A stretch of DNA of 64,000 nucleotides from Promethearchaeota archaeon (GCA_019057865.1 JAHLWP010000004.1:100045-164044), one strand, 5' to 3'; positions 45,832 to 55,616 are shown, numbered from the stretch's first letter. Numbers and translations: made by a program. The notes: generated by a model from the sequence alone, not told the origin.

Positions 45832-47634
45832 TTATAAACAATATCTTCTTAATATTAGATATATCCAATATATTGTTAAGTAGAATAAAAGATTAGTTAT
45901 TTCTGGTTCATATGGATTATCGTGGCTTCCATAATATGATAATAAACCGTACAATTTATGTGAAAAATTCTTTTCAAGATGTTTATCATGCTTATCATAT
46001 GGATTTCCTAAAGTTTTCATTATAATTTTCGTATTTTCTAAAATTTGTAAATTCTTATGCAGTCCATATTTTCTACCCTCAAAATTTCTAGTAATTTCAT
46101 TCACAACACATTCAAATACTACTCTTAAGAGAGCAATTGAAGCAATTCTCCCTTCTCCATACAATTCCAGAGCCTCATTAAAAACTCTCAAACAATTTTT
46201 GAAATTTTTTTTTTCTAATTTATCCTTAATATATGAAATCTTTATTTGTAAATCATCTAAGTAGCTATACTCTGGAATATGTTCTGTGTCATAATGTTCT
46301 CTAATTCTATTATGTATACTTGAATTTAAAAAATCTATACTCATTCTAAGTAAATTTAAATAATTACCTAGTGAATCTCCTTTTAATTGATCTTCTCTCT
46401 TAATTTCTTCTCTCTCTTCATATAGATAATAATGCGTTAGATTGTATAATTCTAAATACGCTTTGAAATTGATTTGAAAATTATCCATGACACTATATAA
46501 ATTTTCAATTAAACGATTTCTTTGATTAAATTTAATTGGAATTTTTTTTGGATTTAACCAAATCAAATACTTTATAAATTTCGATAAAAAAATTCTTCCA
46601 TAATCGCCCCAAAAATCGAAAGTGTTATTAAATGACATCAATAATGATTGTAATGCTTTTTTTTCTGAAAGACTTCTGCTAAAATAGTAAATATATGGAT
46701 CTATCTTTTTTTCTTTTCCTGTTTGTAAATTTATTATTCGGGGGGTCTTATATTCCACTTCAGACAAAATTGGTGTCTGAAATAATAATTCAAAATCAGA
46801 AAAGTCTTCAATTTCATTTAAAAATTCAAACAAATAAGCACTTTTTATTTTATTATTAAATAGTTCAATTTCATTTTGAGAGAACGCTTTAAAAGTTAAA
46901 AATTTAGAATAATTAAAAAAAAGGGGAAATGCTTCTTTATATTGCATAATTGTATCTTCATAATCTAATATTTGTGAAAGTGTAATACTAGGAATGGGTA
47001 ATCTTGAAAAATAAAAGGTTGGCATTTTAATACCTAAATTTATTAGATCAGCAAATTTAGAATTAGAAGGAACAGCAAGAACCATAAAGAAGATTTTAGA
47101 TATTTTTAACAAGAAAATCGAAAATTCTAACTGTTCTTTAATATTACTTGTAAATTTGTAATTAATAAACTCATATGAAGTAATTCTTTTTTTAGGTATA
47201 AATTTTTTTATTCCTTTTTTTTCAAAATAATAAAACCTTTGTCTATTTTTCCACTTTTTCTTTTCTATTTCAATATTAAATTCATCTAAATTTAGAATGT
47301 CTCTAAACAGTTTTGGGACTTTTAATACTTTCTGATTATTTTTAATGGGTATAAGATTCTCATCATATGGGTATTCATAAAATAAATTTGAAATAACTTT
47401 ATATTTCCATCCACCAAACTTAGTAAAATAATTACCTTTATAATATCTTAACAGCATTTCTATTTCTTTCTTTATCATAAATAATACTAATAGTGAAGAT
47501 AAAGTCATTACCATAATAGAATATATATTTATTCCATGTGATAACAATGTGAATAAAAAAAAAGCATGCAAGAAGAAAATTAAAAAAATAAAACAACTAT
47601 AAATGGTATAATTTAGAAATTTTTTAAAATTCAT
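45832..47634 (-). CDS. Membrane protein with HEPN/Abi-like C-terminal domain
   Basis: A 600-residue protein. Two N-terminal membrane helices (about residues 8-30 and 33-52) are followed by a large cytosolic part. The last 170 residues are helical and contain LLRVVFECVVNEITRNFEG, GLHKNLQILENTKII and GLLSYYGSHDNPYEPEITN. This is the wording of HEPN-like abortive-infection C-terminal domains, with a GSH turn before a long final helix. The canonical R-x4-6-H is not clear. A membrane-tethered phage-defence effector is a reasonable guess but no more. Confidence 0.45.
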   Translation of the reverse strand: MNFKKFLNYTIYSCFIFLIFFLHAFFLFTLLSHGINIYSIMVMTLSSLLVLFMIKKEIEMLLRYYKGNYFTKFGGWKYKVISNLFYEYPYDENLIPIKNNQKVLKVPKLFRDILNLDEFNIEIEKKKWKNRQRFYYFEKKGIKKFIPKKRITSYEFINYKFTSNIKEQLEFSIFLLKISKIFFMVLAVPSNSKFADLINLGIKMPTFYFSRLPIPSITLSQILDYEDTIMQYKEAFPLFFNYSKFLTFKAFSQNEIELFNNKIKSAYLFEFLNEIEDFSDFELLFQTPILSEVEYKTPRIINLQTGKEKKIDPYIYYFSRSLSEKKALQSLLMSFNNTFDFWGDYGRIFLSKFIKYLIWLNPKKIPIKFNQRNRLIENLYSVMDNFQINFKAYLELYNLTHYYLYEEREEIKREDQLKGDSLGNYLNLLRMSIDFLNSSIHNRIREHYDTEHIPEYSYLDDLQIKISYIKDKLEKKNFKNCLRVFNEALELYGEGRIASIALLRVVFECVVNEITRNFEGRKYGLHKNLQILENTKIIMKTLGNPYDKHDKHLEKNFSHKLYGLLSYYGSHDNPYEPEITNLLFYLTIYWIYLILRRYCL

Positions 47635-48140
47635 TTAAAAATTCCAAAAAAGTGTCGTTTTTCTGAATTGTTGGTCTTTTTATTTGTATTTTTTTCTACA
47701 AATATATTTATTCTTTCCATATTTAAATTTTTAGAAATGGATTCAATAGTTTTTAAATTAGTAAGCAGAATAACAACATCGTATAATTTTATTCTTTTAA
47801 AAAGAAAATTTTTTTCATTTAACCGGTAATTAAAGCAAAATGATTTTGTATGGTTTTACTACTATTTATTCTTCTAGTTTTTAATGGTATTAGATATCAC
47901 CATTATTAAATTAAAAATATGGAAAAGAATAATAAGGGAAATATTTATCGTACAAATCTCTTTTTTGTTCGATTGAAAATTTAGCCTAATGTTTAATCTG
48001 AGTAGAATCACTAATTTTGTGTTTTGTCAAACTCTCACTTATCCATAATGGACAATCTATATTGATCAATCGATTATTAATCATGAAGTATATATATATT
48101 AAGTGTAAAAAAAATATATCCTTATATTCAATAATGTTTA
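47635..48140. other. Intergenic region, no gene supported
   Basis: These 506 bases between the membrane protein gene and the TFB gene are very AT-rich and have stops in all frames. I see no repeat array, structured RNA or credible small gene. Some T-runs at the left could end minus-strand transcripts. Confidence 0.4.
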
Positions 48141-49049
48141 TTATGCTTGTTTTGCTAGTCTAATTAGTTTTTTGTAATATTTTCGTAAAGTGGGTTCAGT
48201 TACTTTTATTGCTAATGAAATTTCTCTCTGAGATCTACGTTCTCCTTCTAATAACGTAGCAGTATAGATAGCTGCTCCTGCAATTCCAATATGCGATTTA
48301 CCAATAAGAAATCCGTCTTTCTCCGCTAATTTCAATAGTTCAAATGCTCGATTTTGAACTTTTCCGGATAGATTTAACTCTGTACAGAATCTAGAAATAT
48401 AAATCATTGGTGAAGATACACCAATTTTTATATTCAATTCTTTTGAGAGTAATCTAGAATACCGAGAGATTTTAATTTTTGGGATTGGTAGCAGATCATT
48501 AAAATCTTCAAAAGTCTTAGGAATATTATAAGATTTCCAAGAGATATAAATTGCTGCTAATAATAATGCTTCAATAGATCTTCCTACAGTAAGTTTTTTA
48601 TTAACAGCTTTCCTAAGGATATATGCGGTAAATATTTTAGAATCTTTTGACATTTTTAATTGTGAAGCTAATCGATCTAATTGACTCATAGCATAAGCAA
48701 GATTTTTTTCGGCAGATTTAATCCTTCGAGTTCTTGTGTGCCATTTCCGTAAACGATGAAAATCTGACATAGTTTGAGGATTGATGGACTTCCCAAAAGC
48801 ATCCTTATTTTTCCGATCTATTGAAGTACTTAATCCTTTATCATATAAAGTGAGGTTTATTGGGGAATCTACTCTAATTTTATTTTTTGCTTCTTCAGAG
48901 GTAAATGCTCGCCATTCGGGACCAGGATCTACAATTCTCTGGGATAATACCAATCTACATACATTACAGCTAATCTCACCCCGAATATTATCTGAAATTA
49001 GAACATCATTCCCACATTCTGGACATGTTTCTATTTTTTTCTTTAGCAT
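48141..49049 (-). CDS. tfb: Transcription initiation factor IIB paralogue
   Basis: A 302-residue TFB. The N-terminal zinc ribbon uses C9, C12, C28 and C31 (CPECG…CNVC). The B-finger/linker carries DPGPEWRAF. Then come two cyclin folds, with FTAYILRKAVNKKLTVGRSI and the second-repeat DNA-binding end REISLAIKVTEPTLRKYYKK. It bridges TBP, DNA and RNA polymerase at archaeal promoters. The length and all regions are complete. Archaea with several TFBs use them for different promoter sets. The position inside an accessory region suggests a paralogue rather than the core factor. Confidence 0.93.
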   Translation of the reverse strand: MLKKKIETCPECGNDVLISDNIRGEISCNVCRLVLSQRIVDPGPEWRAFTSEEAKNKIRVDSPINLTLYDKGLSTSIDRKNKDAFGKSINPQTMSDFHRLRKWHTRTRRIKSAEKNLAYAMSQLDRLASQLKMSKDSKIFTAYILRKAVNKKLTVGRSIEALLLAAIYISWKSYNIPKTFEDFNDLLPIPKIKISRYSRLLSKELNIKIGVSSPMIYISRFCTELNLSGKVQNRAFELLKLAEKDGFLIGKSHIGIAGAAIYTATLLEGERRSQREISLAIKVTEPTLRKYYKKLIRLAKQA

Positions 49050-49293
49050 TCTTTTATATTCAATTGCTTTTGTGTAAATTATTTGAACATTTAACTTTCA
49101 AATAAGAATTTAAGAGTTTCATTAATAGTTATTTTACTCTGATTTTTATTTAATAGATTAATTATACTTCTCACTTTCTTTATTTAAATTACAATTAAAG
49201 TCAAAGTAAAGTTCATAAAGATCTTCGTAGTTTAAAGGAAAAAATTTCAAACTAAATTATTATTGTCACCCTGAAAAAGAGAAAGAATAGGAT

Positions 49294-49725
49294 TCAACTT
49301 AATTTTTTCATTAGCTTCCGATTTAACAATTTTACTATATTTTTAATGAATTTGCTAATATTGAAAGAAATTGATTTAAAAATATTTCTAAGAAACAAAA
49401 TAGTTGAAAATTTAGCCGGCTCTGGCATTTCACATTTTTCTTCTATTTTAAAATAATTACGTGGAAAAATTTGTAGCTCAAGAGAATTGTATTTAACCAC
49501 ATAATCAATTTTATAAGAACCCCTTGAAATATAATTTTTATCAATATAATTTAAGAAATTATGATTGCATATTACCCCTTTCTCTATTGAAACGCTTATT
49601 AATCCGCCACGAGCTTTTAATGTCAAAATCTCAGATAATTCTAAATATTTTTGGGTTTTACATACAGGGCATACTAATAGGATTTCCTTAGGTTTAAAGG
49701 TTTTATTTGTATGAACTGTGATCAT
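49294..49725 (-). CDS. Small zinc-binding hypothetical protein
   Basis: A 143-residue protein with ILLVCPVCKT near the N-terminus and ICNHNF later, which together offer a C-C-C-H metal site, then YISRGSYKIDYVV. Similar short 'CPxC … CxHxF … RGY' proteins are frequent hypothetical genes in Lokiarchaeia (from general familiarity, not a search). The C-terminus is basic and helical. The function is unknown. Confidence 0.5.
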   Translation of the reverse strand: MITVHTNKTFKPKEILLVCPVCKTQKYLELSEILTLKARGGLISVSIEKGVICNHNFLNYIDKNYISRGSYKIDYVVKYNSLELQIFPRNYFKIEEKCEMPEPAKFSTILFLRNIFKSISFNISKFIKNIVKLLNRKLMKKLS

Positions 49726-49980
49726 AGTACTTATTTAATTTCCTATTTAAGTTTTTAACAGAAAGAGAGTGATGATGTGAATTTCCAAAATAAACGCTAA
49801 ATTTTCCAAAAAAAAAGCAAATATTTTATTCTACTTTTTCTTACTGTCTGCTCATTCTAAAAATGTTTCAAAAATAATAATAAATTGCTATATTTCATTT
49901 CATTTAACCTATTAAATTTAAAAGAATGAATTGCTATTTTTTAATTAAAACAAAAATCTGATTAGATTTGGCGATATTAT

Positions 49981-51360
49981 TTGAAGGATATTATTAATTT
50001 TATTCAAAATTTCAAGAAAGATTATTTAGATGAGGAACATTATTCTAAAGTCCATGTCAAAATAGGAGCATGTGAAAAGGACGACAATGGTAAAAAGTGG
50101 ATCGTGAATTACCTTAGAATTGAATTATTAAGGGATGAAAACCCCGAAATTATACCTGAATCATATTCTATTGATAAAAAAGCAATTATCTTTCAAGAAG
50201 TCATAGATGATAAATCTTTAAATCAGCGAATTCAGGTCTCAAATAGTCGAGTCTTCTATAAAACTGAAGGGTTTTCTTTCGATTTTTACGATGATTTGAG
50301 GTTACCAAAAACCTATGAAGAATTTAAGAAGAAATTCAATACAAATCATTTTTTATATACTTATATCGAATGTGAAAATCCAATGAATCTAATTTTCATA
50401 AATTCATTAGAGAGTTCCAACTCAAAATTCTCATACAGAGATATAGTTGAAAAGGATTATGAATACGGAGATAAAATTATTTATGGAAGGACTCTAATAG
50501 AAAAAGTTTTTGGTTATAAGTTTGGTCCTCCTCAACCAACAATTTTATTAGTTTTTCCTATAAAGACTTTCGAATTTAATCCAGTTGAGAAAGTAATTCA
50601 AGGTAAAAATCATTTAATAATTAACTGGGATATTAGTAATAAATTCAAGGAATATTCTTATGTTAAATCTACAAAAGGGAAAGAAGAATCGCAAATAATT
50701 ACTAATCCCCCTTTAAATTTTACAATTGAAGACGATTTCGAAGGATATATTGAATTTGGAATCTATTGGAAAGGAACAAATGTTTTATTTGATCAAGGCG
50801 TTAAATTATTTCATAAACGATTTTCATATTTTAAAAAGAGACCAGAAGATTTTGAAAAGGGAGAATTAAAGGGAGAATTAATTCCAGAATCCAGAAAGTC
50901 CTTTACTAGATCTGAATTGGAAACTAAGTTGAATAATTTAAAATCAGAAAAGGAATTTAGAGAAAATATTCTTATTCCAATATTAAGAGATTTAGGATAC
51001 GAAAATATTAAAGATACGCATGGAAATCAAGAATTTGGTAAAGATATCGTTTTTAAAGCTAAAAATAGATTTGGTTTCGACGAATGGAATGCAATGGTGG
51101 TAAAAACTGGTAATATCCATGTAGATATCTCAAAAAATGAAAATTTTTTAATTAAAATTATAAGACAAATTGAAATGGCAAAAGGAACGAAATACCCCGA
51201 TCTTAATTATGGAAAAAAAGAAATTACAAATGTTTTCGTTGTTACTAATGGAAAGTTTACTGGAAACACTTATAAGGGCTTCAATGAATTGCTTTCTGGT
51301 AGAAATTTAAAAGGAAGTGTTTTTTTTATTGATAAGGATTATTTATTAGGTTTATATTAA
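49981..51360 (+). CDS. Mrr-like PD-(D/E)XK restriction protein
   Basis: A 459-residue protein from TTG with an uncharacterised, strand-rich N-terminal part (about 1-300). Its C-terminal domain has the Mrr/restriction order: FRENILIPILRDLGYENI, then HGNQEFGKDIVFK (catalytic-type D near 355), then NAMVVKTGNIH. In active relatives the last strand reads Q/E-x-K. Here the position before V-K is Val, so the acidic/Gln residue is missing and cleavage is uncertain. A 165-residue gene follows 37 bases later on the same strand and may be its partner. Confidence 0.6.
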   Translation: MKDIINFIQNFKKDYLDEEHYSKVHVKIGACEKDDNGKKWIVNYLRIELLRDENPEIIPESYSIDKKAIIFQEVIDDKSLNQRIQVSNSRVFYKTEGFSFDFYDDLRLPKTYEEFKKKFNTNHFLYTYIECENPMNLIFINSLESSNSKFSYRDIVEKDYEYGDKIIYGRTLIEKVFGYKFGPPQPTILLVFPIKTFEFNPVEKVIQGKNHLIINWDISNKFKEYSYVKSTKGKEESQIITNPPLNFTIEDDFEGYIEFGIYWKGTNVLFDQGVKLFHKRFSYFKKRPEDFEKGELKGELIPESRKSFTRSELETKLNNLKSEKEFRENILIPILRDLGYENIKDTHGNQEFGKDIVFKAKNRFGFDEWNAMVVKTGNIHVDISKNENFLIKIIRQIEMAKGTKYPDLNYGKKEITNVFVVTNGKFTGNTYKGFNELLSGRNLKGSVFFIDKDYLLGLY

Positions 51361-51397
51361 ATATCTAATTAAAATTTCAAATGTTATAATAAGAACG

Positions 51398-51895
51398 ATG
51401 AGCAAAATAAATATTTTCCATAGCTCTATAAAGTCTGGGGAGTTCTTTAATTTTCCTTACAAAATCCAAAGTAAGGATTATAATATATACTTGACAGAAG
51501 GAAATCCCCCTCTCGACTTTGTAACAATTGATACAACAGAACCAACATTAGAAACATCATTAACAACATGGATTTCAAACTCGTTATTTGGTGGTAAAAC
51601 AAAACAGCTATCTCTAGAGAATTTTAATGTTCTTATTGCTGATCCAAGTTCATTATGGGATCCAAAGTTATTTGAGCGTGTAATAGAAGAGATTAAAAGA
51701 CAATTAAGAGTGAGAATTAAGAATAATGTTAATGTTAATAATATATCTGCCATAATATTTTACACTATAAAATATTTTTTAGGTGGAATAAAGCACATAC
51801 CCCATATCTTTCTCTTGAAGAAAATTAACCCTGGTGAAGAAAAATTGATTAATATTATGAGAAATGCTTTAGAGAAATACCCAGATTGGTTATGA
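51398..51895 (+). CDS. Hypothetical protein (165 residues)
   Basis: A soluble mixed alpha/beta protein, no family recognised. Features are a beta-rich first half with LDFVTIDTTEPTLETSL, an amphipathic central helix ERVIEEIKRQLRVRI, and a C-terminal LLKKINPGEEKL helix. It lies 37 bases after the Mrr-like gene in the same direction, so co-expression with it is likely. Confidence 0.5.
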   Translation: MSKINIFHSSIKSGEFFNFPYKIQSKDYNIYLTEGNPPLDFVTIDTTEPTLETSLTTWISNSLFGGKTKQLSLENFNVLIADPSSLWDPKLFERVIEEIKRQLRVRIKNNVNVNNISAIIFYTIKYFLGGIKHIPHIFLLKKINPGEEKLINIMRNALEKYPDWL

Positions 51896-52078
51896 TTAAA
51901 ACTAATTAGGGGATAATATAAAAGATTTTAATGAATTGATTAAGGAAATAAAAACTTGATTACAATTAAAAAATTTTACCTATCTTATAAAAAGAATCAA
52001 GAATTAGTTGCTTAACAAAATGTAAAAAAAAACTGTATATCCATAAACGACAGGTGACTGACTATATTTGATGAGGAA

Positions 52079-52921
52079 ATGATCTTCCAAGATAAGATCG
52101 ATGAAACTAATGAACAAATAGAAGAGATAGAAAAAATTATTGATGACTTAAAGAATCAGCTAAAGAAAGCGACAGATGAAAATGAAATTTATGAGATCAA
52201 ATGGAAGATTAAAGATTCATGTAAGCAAGCTAAGGATAAATACCGATCCTTGCAGATTTGGTCCAAAAAAGATCAGTCTGACAATTATTTTAAATATCTT
52301 TGTAATGAAATCTTTTTTTATGAAAGCTGTTTAAAAATGCTTGAAGCCAAGTTCGGCACAGAGAAGATAGATTATAGACATTATCTTAATGTCGCATATT
52401 TAGAAAGTATTTACTTCTCTGATAATGAATATCCCCCGAATTTTAGTGAATTTCAAAGTTCGAAAACTTTTGATGACTTAGGAGTCAATCTGATTGTAAA
52501 TAACATTTATAATGCTCAAAAAAATATAGAAGTCATAATAACTCATCATAAGAAAGTAGCTCACAAGGATTTATTCATTTATTATGAATTATTGGGCGAT
52601 TTGGAAATTCATATTTTTTGTTATTACCAAAAATTTGAATCATATGAACATCGGGAATCATTGTTTAATGCATTTCTTTATTACAAATTCTCAATATGGC
52701 ATAAAACTCAACTCGAAAAATTACACCCTCAAACACACTTTGATGGATTACATGGTTGGGCCAGTCATGGCATATTCCATGATTTTTACGGTAAACTAGG
52801 TGTCTCATTTATAACAGATGTAAGAGATAAGAAAGAGAAACTTAATATGAATTATCCCTTAACTCAAGAAGAAAATATGAAATTAGAGAAATTATTTAAG
52901 AGGGATATAAATGGAGGATGA
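52079..52921 (+). CDS. Hypothetical protein with N-terminal coiled coil
   Basis: A 280-residue protein. Residues 1-50 are a charged coiled coil (EQIEEIEKIIDDLKNQLKKA). The rest is helical, with many aromatics and His (EIHIFCYYQKF, then HFDGLHGWASHGIFHDFYG). Its last 11 bases overlap the start of the GIY-YIG gene, implying translational coupling and a joint function. No family is recognised, but the His/Asp-rich end might bind a metal. Confidence 0.5.
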   Translation: MIFQDKIDETNEQIEEIEKIIDDLKNQLKKATDENEIYEIKWKIKDSCKQAKDKYRSLQIWSKKDQSDNYFKYLCNEIFFYESCLKMLEAKFGTEKIDYRHYLNVAYLESIYFSDNEYPPNFSEFQSSKTFDDLGVNLIVNNIYNAQKNIEVIITHHKKVAHKDLFIYYELLGDLEIHIFCYYQKFESYEHRESLFNAFLYYKFSIWHKTQLEKLHPQTHFDGLHGWASHGIFHDFYGKLGVSFITDVRDKKEKLNMNYPLTQEENMKLEKLFKRDINGG

Positions 52922-53558
52922 TTCCAATTCTTTCAGCAGAGTAATTCCTAAAATAGGAGACCCACCAAAGGGGGAGGGTCTATTAGAAAAACCTCTTGAA
53001 ACTGAAGAGATTTCTAGTCTTCATTTAGTTACTATAAAGACGAATATATGTAAAGATATTAATGTGGAATTTCATACCATTGAAGGGGAAATAATCCAAG
53101 GCACAAAAATCCCTGTAAACTTTCTTTCTAAAATCCAAAACTATGAAAATTTAGGAATTAGGAATGAAATCCAAAAGAGACTATTCAAAAAAAGTCAATA
53201 TGGAGAACTAGTGCAAAAAGGAGGGATATACATTTTTTGCGATTCCAAAATTCCTTCTATTAAAAGACAAATTTATGTTGGTGAGTCTAATGAATTACTC
53301 ACTCGTCTCAAGAATCATAAAAAAACAAAACAAGGGAATTTTTCATCAATACTTATCATCACAAGTTTGGGGGATAATATTGGGAAAGATAAGCTAAAAG
53401 TAATTGAGTCTATGTTGATTAGATCATTAAAAGAACATCCCGCTTTCGAGGTAATTAATAAGCAAGAAAAAACTAAATTTCAAGTAGAAATTTTTGATGA
53501 ACCATTAGTTAAGAAGTATTATGAAACAATTTTGCATTTAATTGAGCGGAATTGTTGA
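52911..53558 (+). CDS. GIY-YIG nuclease domain protein
   Basis: A 215-residue protein. The C-terminal half carries the GIY-YIG fold: GGIYIF (near residue 104), QIYVGESNELLTRLKNHKK, with the usual Arg, and ESMLIRSL with the catalytic Glu. The N-terminal 100 residues have no known motif and may bind DNA. Such domains occur in homing endonucleases, UvrC and restriction enzymes. It overlaps the coiled-coil gene upstream by 11 bases, so they probably act together. Mobile or defence use is inferred from the context. Confidence 0.75.
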   Translation: MEDDSNSFSRVIPKIGDPPKGEGLLEKPLETEEISSLHLVTIKTNICKDINVEFHTIEGEIIQGTKIPVNFLSKIQNYENLGIRNEIQKRLFKKSQYGELVQKGGIYIFCDSKIPSIKRQIYVGESNELLTRLKNHKKTKQGNFSSILIITSLGDNIGKDKLKVIESMLIRSLKEHPAFEVINKQEKTKFQVEIFDEPLVKKYYETILHLIERNC

Positions 53559-54212
53559 TACAACTAGAAATAAACAAAAAATCATAATCTATTCTCTTCA
53601 ATTTTGAAGAGTTCCAAAATAAAGTTGCAAAAGTTACGGATAAAAGTTGTCTAACCACCACAATTTTATTTCATCCAATCTAAAACATATTTATTTCAGG
53701 GATAGTGTTTCCATAAATATGTAAAAAATTGCTAAAATCTATATAAAAATATCTCTCAAATTTAATAATTATACATAGTTTACTATCTGAAAAAAAAAAT
53801 TCCAGGTTTGAATAGTCAATTGGATAGGACGAATTGTATCATCTTTTTAGAATAAATTTCATTAATTAAAAAGAGTTAGAGGAATGTGTGAGCGATTAAA
53901 GGTTGAATAGAATATTTGAGCAAAGAAGATTTTTAAGTCTCATGGTTAAATACTACTTGAAAAGTTTGATTTCAATAAGAAGACATTCCATTCGCTAATT
54001 TTTTTAGAAACCACTTCCTACTTATATTCAGATGGAAAATTTTATGAGATTTAAGAATGGAATATCATAGCCAAAAATTTCTAAAATTTGGTCATTCATT
54101 GTCAATAATTATTAAGTGCATTGCCAAGATTATTTAAAAAACACATTTAGACTTATCATGAATTTTATCGAGGATTTAATTCAATTAATTAACAATAAAA
54201 AATCTGTTGTCT
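53559..54212. other. Long AT-rich gap with weak remnants
   Basis: This 654-base stretch has no intact gene. A short plus-strand fragment around 53950-54050 (reading LLEKFDFNKKTFHSL, then SYLYSDGKFYEI-stop) looks coding but has no start. The rest is stop-rich. TTGTCAATAAT at 54099-54109 resembles the TTTGTCAATAAT near 55208-55219, so a regulator may bind both sides of the 305-residue gene. Confidence 0.4.
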
Positions 54213-55130
54213 CTATTTATCTTGTTCTTGTTCTTTTGGAAATGTAATAACATCATAATCTTTTTCTTTTAATTTTTTTAGTATTGGATTTATTGCAGGA
54301 TCTAGTTGTTTTTCAATGAATTCTTCTTTATTTTGATAAGGTTTGTCTTCACATTCCAATTTAGCTTTAGCATAGTATAAATCAATTTTGTCATATTCTA
54401 ATTGTCTTTCTTTTTTATCTAAAATCCAAGAAGACAATGGATTAGTGTAATTATCATTCAAGTATTTTTCTTCTAATTCAAATTCTCTTAAACGTTTAAA
54501 ATATTCAAATAGATTAGGATCATGAAATTCATTGAACTCAATCTTGATCGTAAAACTCAAATCCTCAGGATTTTCAAAACAATACCATAAATCAGGGTTA
54601 TTTATAAAACAATCATAAATTATTGAATCAATTAATTGATAAAATTTTCTTCCCATTTTATTAGATAAGTAAAATGGTTTTGTATTTAATTCTTGATCAA
54701 TTTCTACCTCATAATTCTTTATTATAAGAAAAGGAAGTAAGAAATCAGCTGTTTGTATCATAGGATCGTCTAGATCGTTTCTATTAAATGAATGTAATTT
54801 CTCAAAATTTATCTTTCTTCTTATTTCAGGATATAAATCATAAAATTTAGGATTCACTATAAATTCTTCAGGATATTTATCCTTATTTTTTCCATATTCT
54901 ATTTCTCTATGATTGATTACATGCCCTTTCTCTATTAAGTAAGGTTTTTCATAGATTGTTCTATTTTCTTTATACATTCCTCTTAAATACCATTTCAATT
55001 GATTCAAGCTAATTTCTCCTTTAAAATGATCTTTAATTTGTTTAAAGATACAATGAGGGTTATCAAAAATGTATTGGATTATTTTCTTTTGATAATTGCT
55101 AATTATTTCTTCTTTTTCTTCTTTATTCAC
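54213..55130 (-). CDS. Hypothetical winged-helix N-terminal protein
   Basis: A 305-residue protein whose first 90 residues look like a winged helix (KKIIQYIFDNPHCIFKQIKD, then LNQLKWYLRGMYKEN, then a wing at KGHVINHREIEYG). The remainder is helical and acidic/aromatic, with no recognised domain. It is divergent from the ribbon-helix-helix gene at 55269 across a region dense in TGACA/TGTCA motifs. It could regulate, or be regulated from, that shared control region. Confidence 0.5.
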   Translation of the reverse strand: MNKEEKEEIISNYQKKIIQYIFDNPHCIFKQIKDHFKGEISLNQLKWYLRGMYKENRTIYEKPYLIEKGHVINHREIEYGKNKDKYPEEFIVNPKFYDLYPEIRRKINFEKLHSFNRNDLDDPMIQTADFLLPFLIIKNYEVEIDQELNTKPFYLSNKMGRKFYQLIDSIIYDCFINNPDLWYCFENPEDLSFTIKIEFNEFHDPNLFEYFKRLREFELEEKYLNDNYTNPLSSWILDKKERQLEYDKIDLYYAKAKLECEDKPYQNKEEFIEKQLDPAINPILKKLKEKDYDVITFPKEQEQDK

Positions 55131-55150
55131 TTTTACATCACCATTTTAAT

Positions 55151-55214
55151 TGACAATCTTTAACATGAAAGTGTCAGTTATGACAAATAATGTAAAATTA
55201 AACTTTATTTGTCA
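55151..55214. promoter_or_regulatory. Operator-like TGTCA/TGACA cluster
   Basis: Between the divergent genes at 54213 and 55269 lie TGACAA (55151), the inverted pair TGTCA-GTTA-TGACA (55172-55185), and a 10-base inverted repeat, TGACAAATAA (55181-55190) with TTATTTGTCA (55205-55214). This density in 64 bases fits repressor binding sites. The adjacent ribbon-helix-helix protein, which typically binds short inverted repeats, is the likely ligand and may autoregulate. Confidence 0.6.
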
Positions 55215-55268
55215 ATAATATATTGGTTAATTAGGTATATAAAAGTTTTGTTAGAATAGTTGTTAAGA

Positions 55269-55451
55269 ATGATAACAAAAGAAATGATTGAGGAATATAA
55301 GAAAGAACAAAAGAAAGAAATGGATTATATAAGTGCATGGATTGAGAAAGAAGACTTAGAGGCTTTAGATAAAATCTGTGAAAAACATGAGTTAAAGAGA
55401 AGTGAAATTCTGAGAATTATAATTAAAAATACAATAAAAGGTGATCTCTAA
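55269..55451 (+). CDS. Ribbon-helix-helix regulator (CopG-like)
   Basis: A 60-residue protein from the ATG; a TTG three codons earlier is possible. A lysine-rich N-terminal helix leads to a CopG/Arc ribbon-helix-helix: strand MDYISAWIE, helix DLEALDKICEKHEL, helix SEILRIIIKNTIK. Such dimers bind inverted repeats in DNA and often control plasmid copy number or toxin-antitoxin operons. It opens a run of four tightly packed genes ending with the PrimPol-TIR fusion. Its stop overlaps the next start (TAAATG). Confidence 0.75.
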   Translation: MITKEMIEEYKKEQKKEMDYISAWIEKEDLEALDKICEKHELKRSEILRIIIKNTIKGDL

Positions 55452-55607
55452 ATGACTCCTGAGGAAAAGCAAAAAAGAAATCAAACTATAAAATTATGGA
55501 AGATTCTTGAGGAAAAGAGAATTTCACTTCTAGATTCTATAGAAGAGAAAGCTCAGAAACTAAGAGGGCTTGGTATTAATATTGATTTGGATTTTTTGGA
55601 CTTATGA
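55452..55607 (+). CDS. Small charged protein (51 residues)
   Basis: It begins at an ATG that follows the stop of the ribbon-helix-helix gene directly (TAAATG, no overlap), so coupling is likely. The product is a helical, Lys/Glu-rich peptide, MTPEEKQKRNQTIKLWKILE, with a leucine-rich end (LGINIDLDFLDL). No family recognised; the charge suggests a nucleic-acid or protein-binding helper of the primase cassette. Confidence 0.5.
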   Translation: MTPEEKQKRNQTIKLWKILEEKRISLLDSIEEKAQKLRGLGINIDLDFLDL

Positions 55608-55616
55608 GGTGAGATT

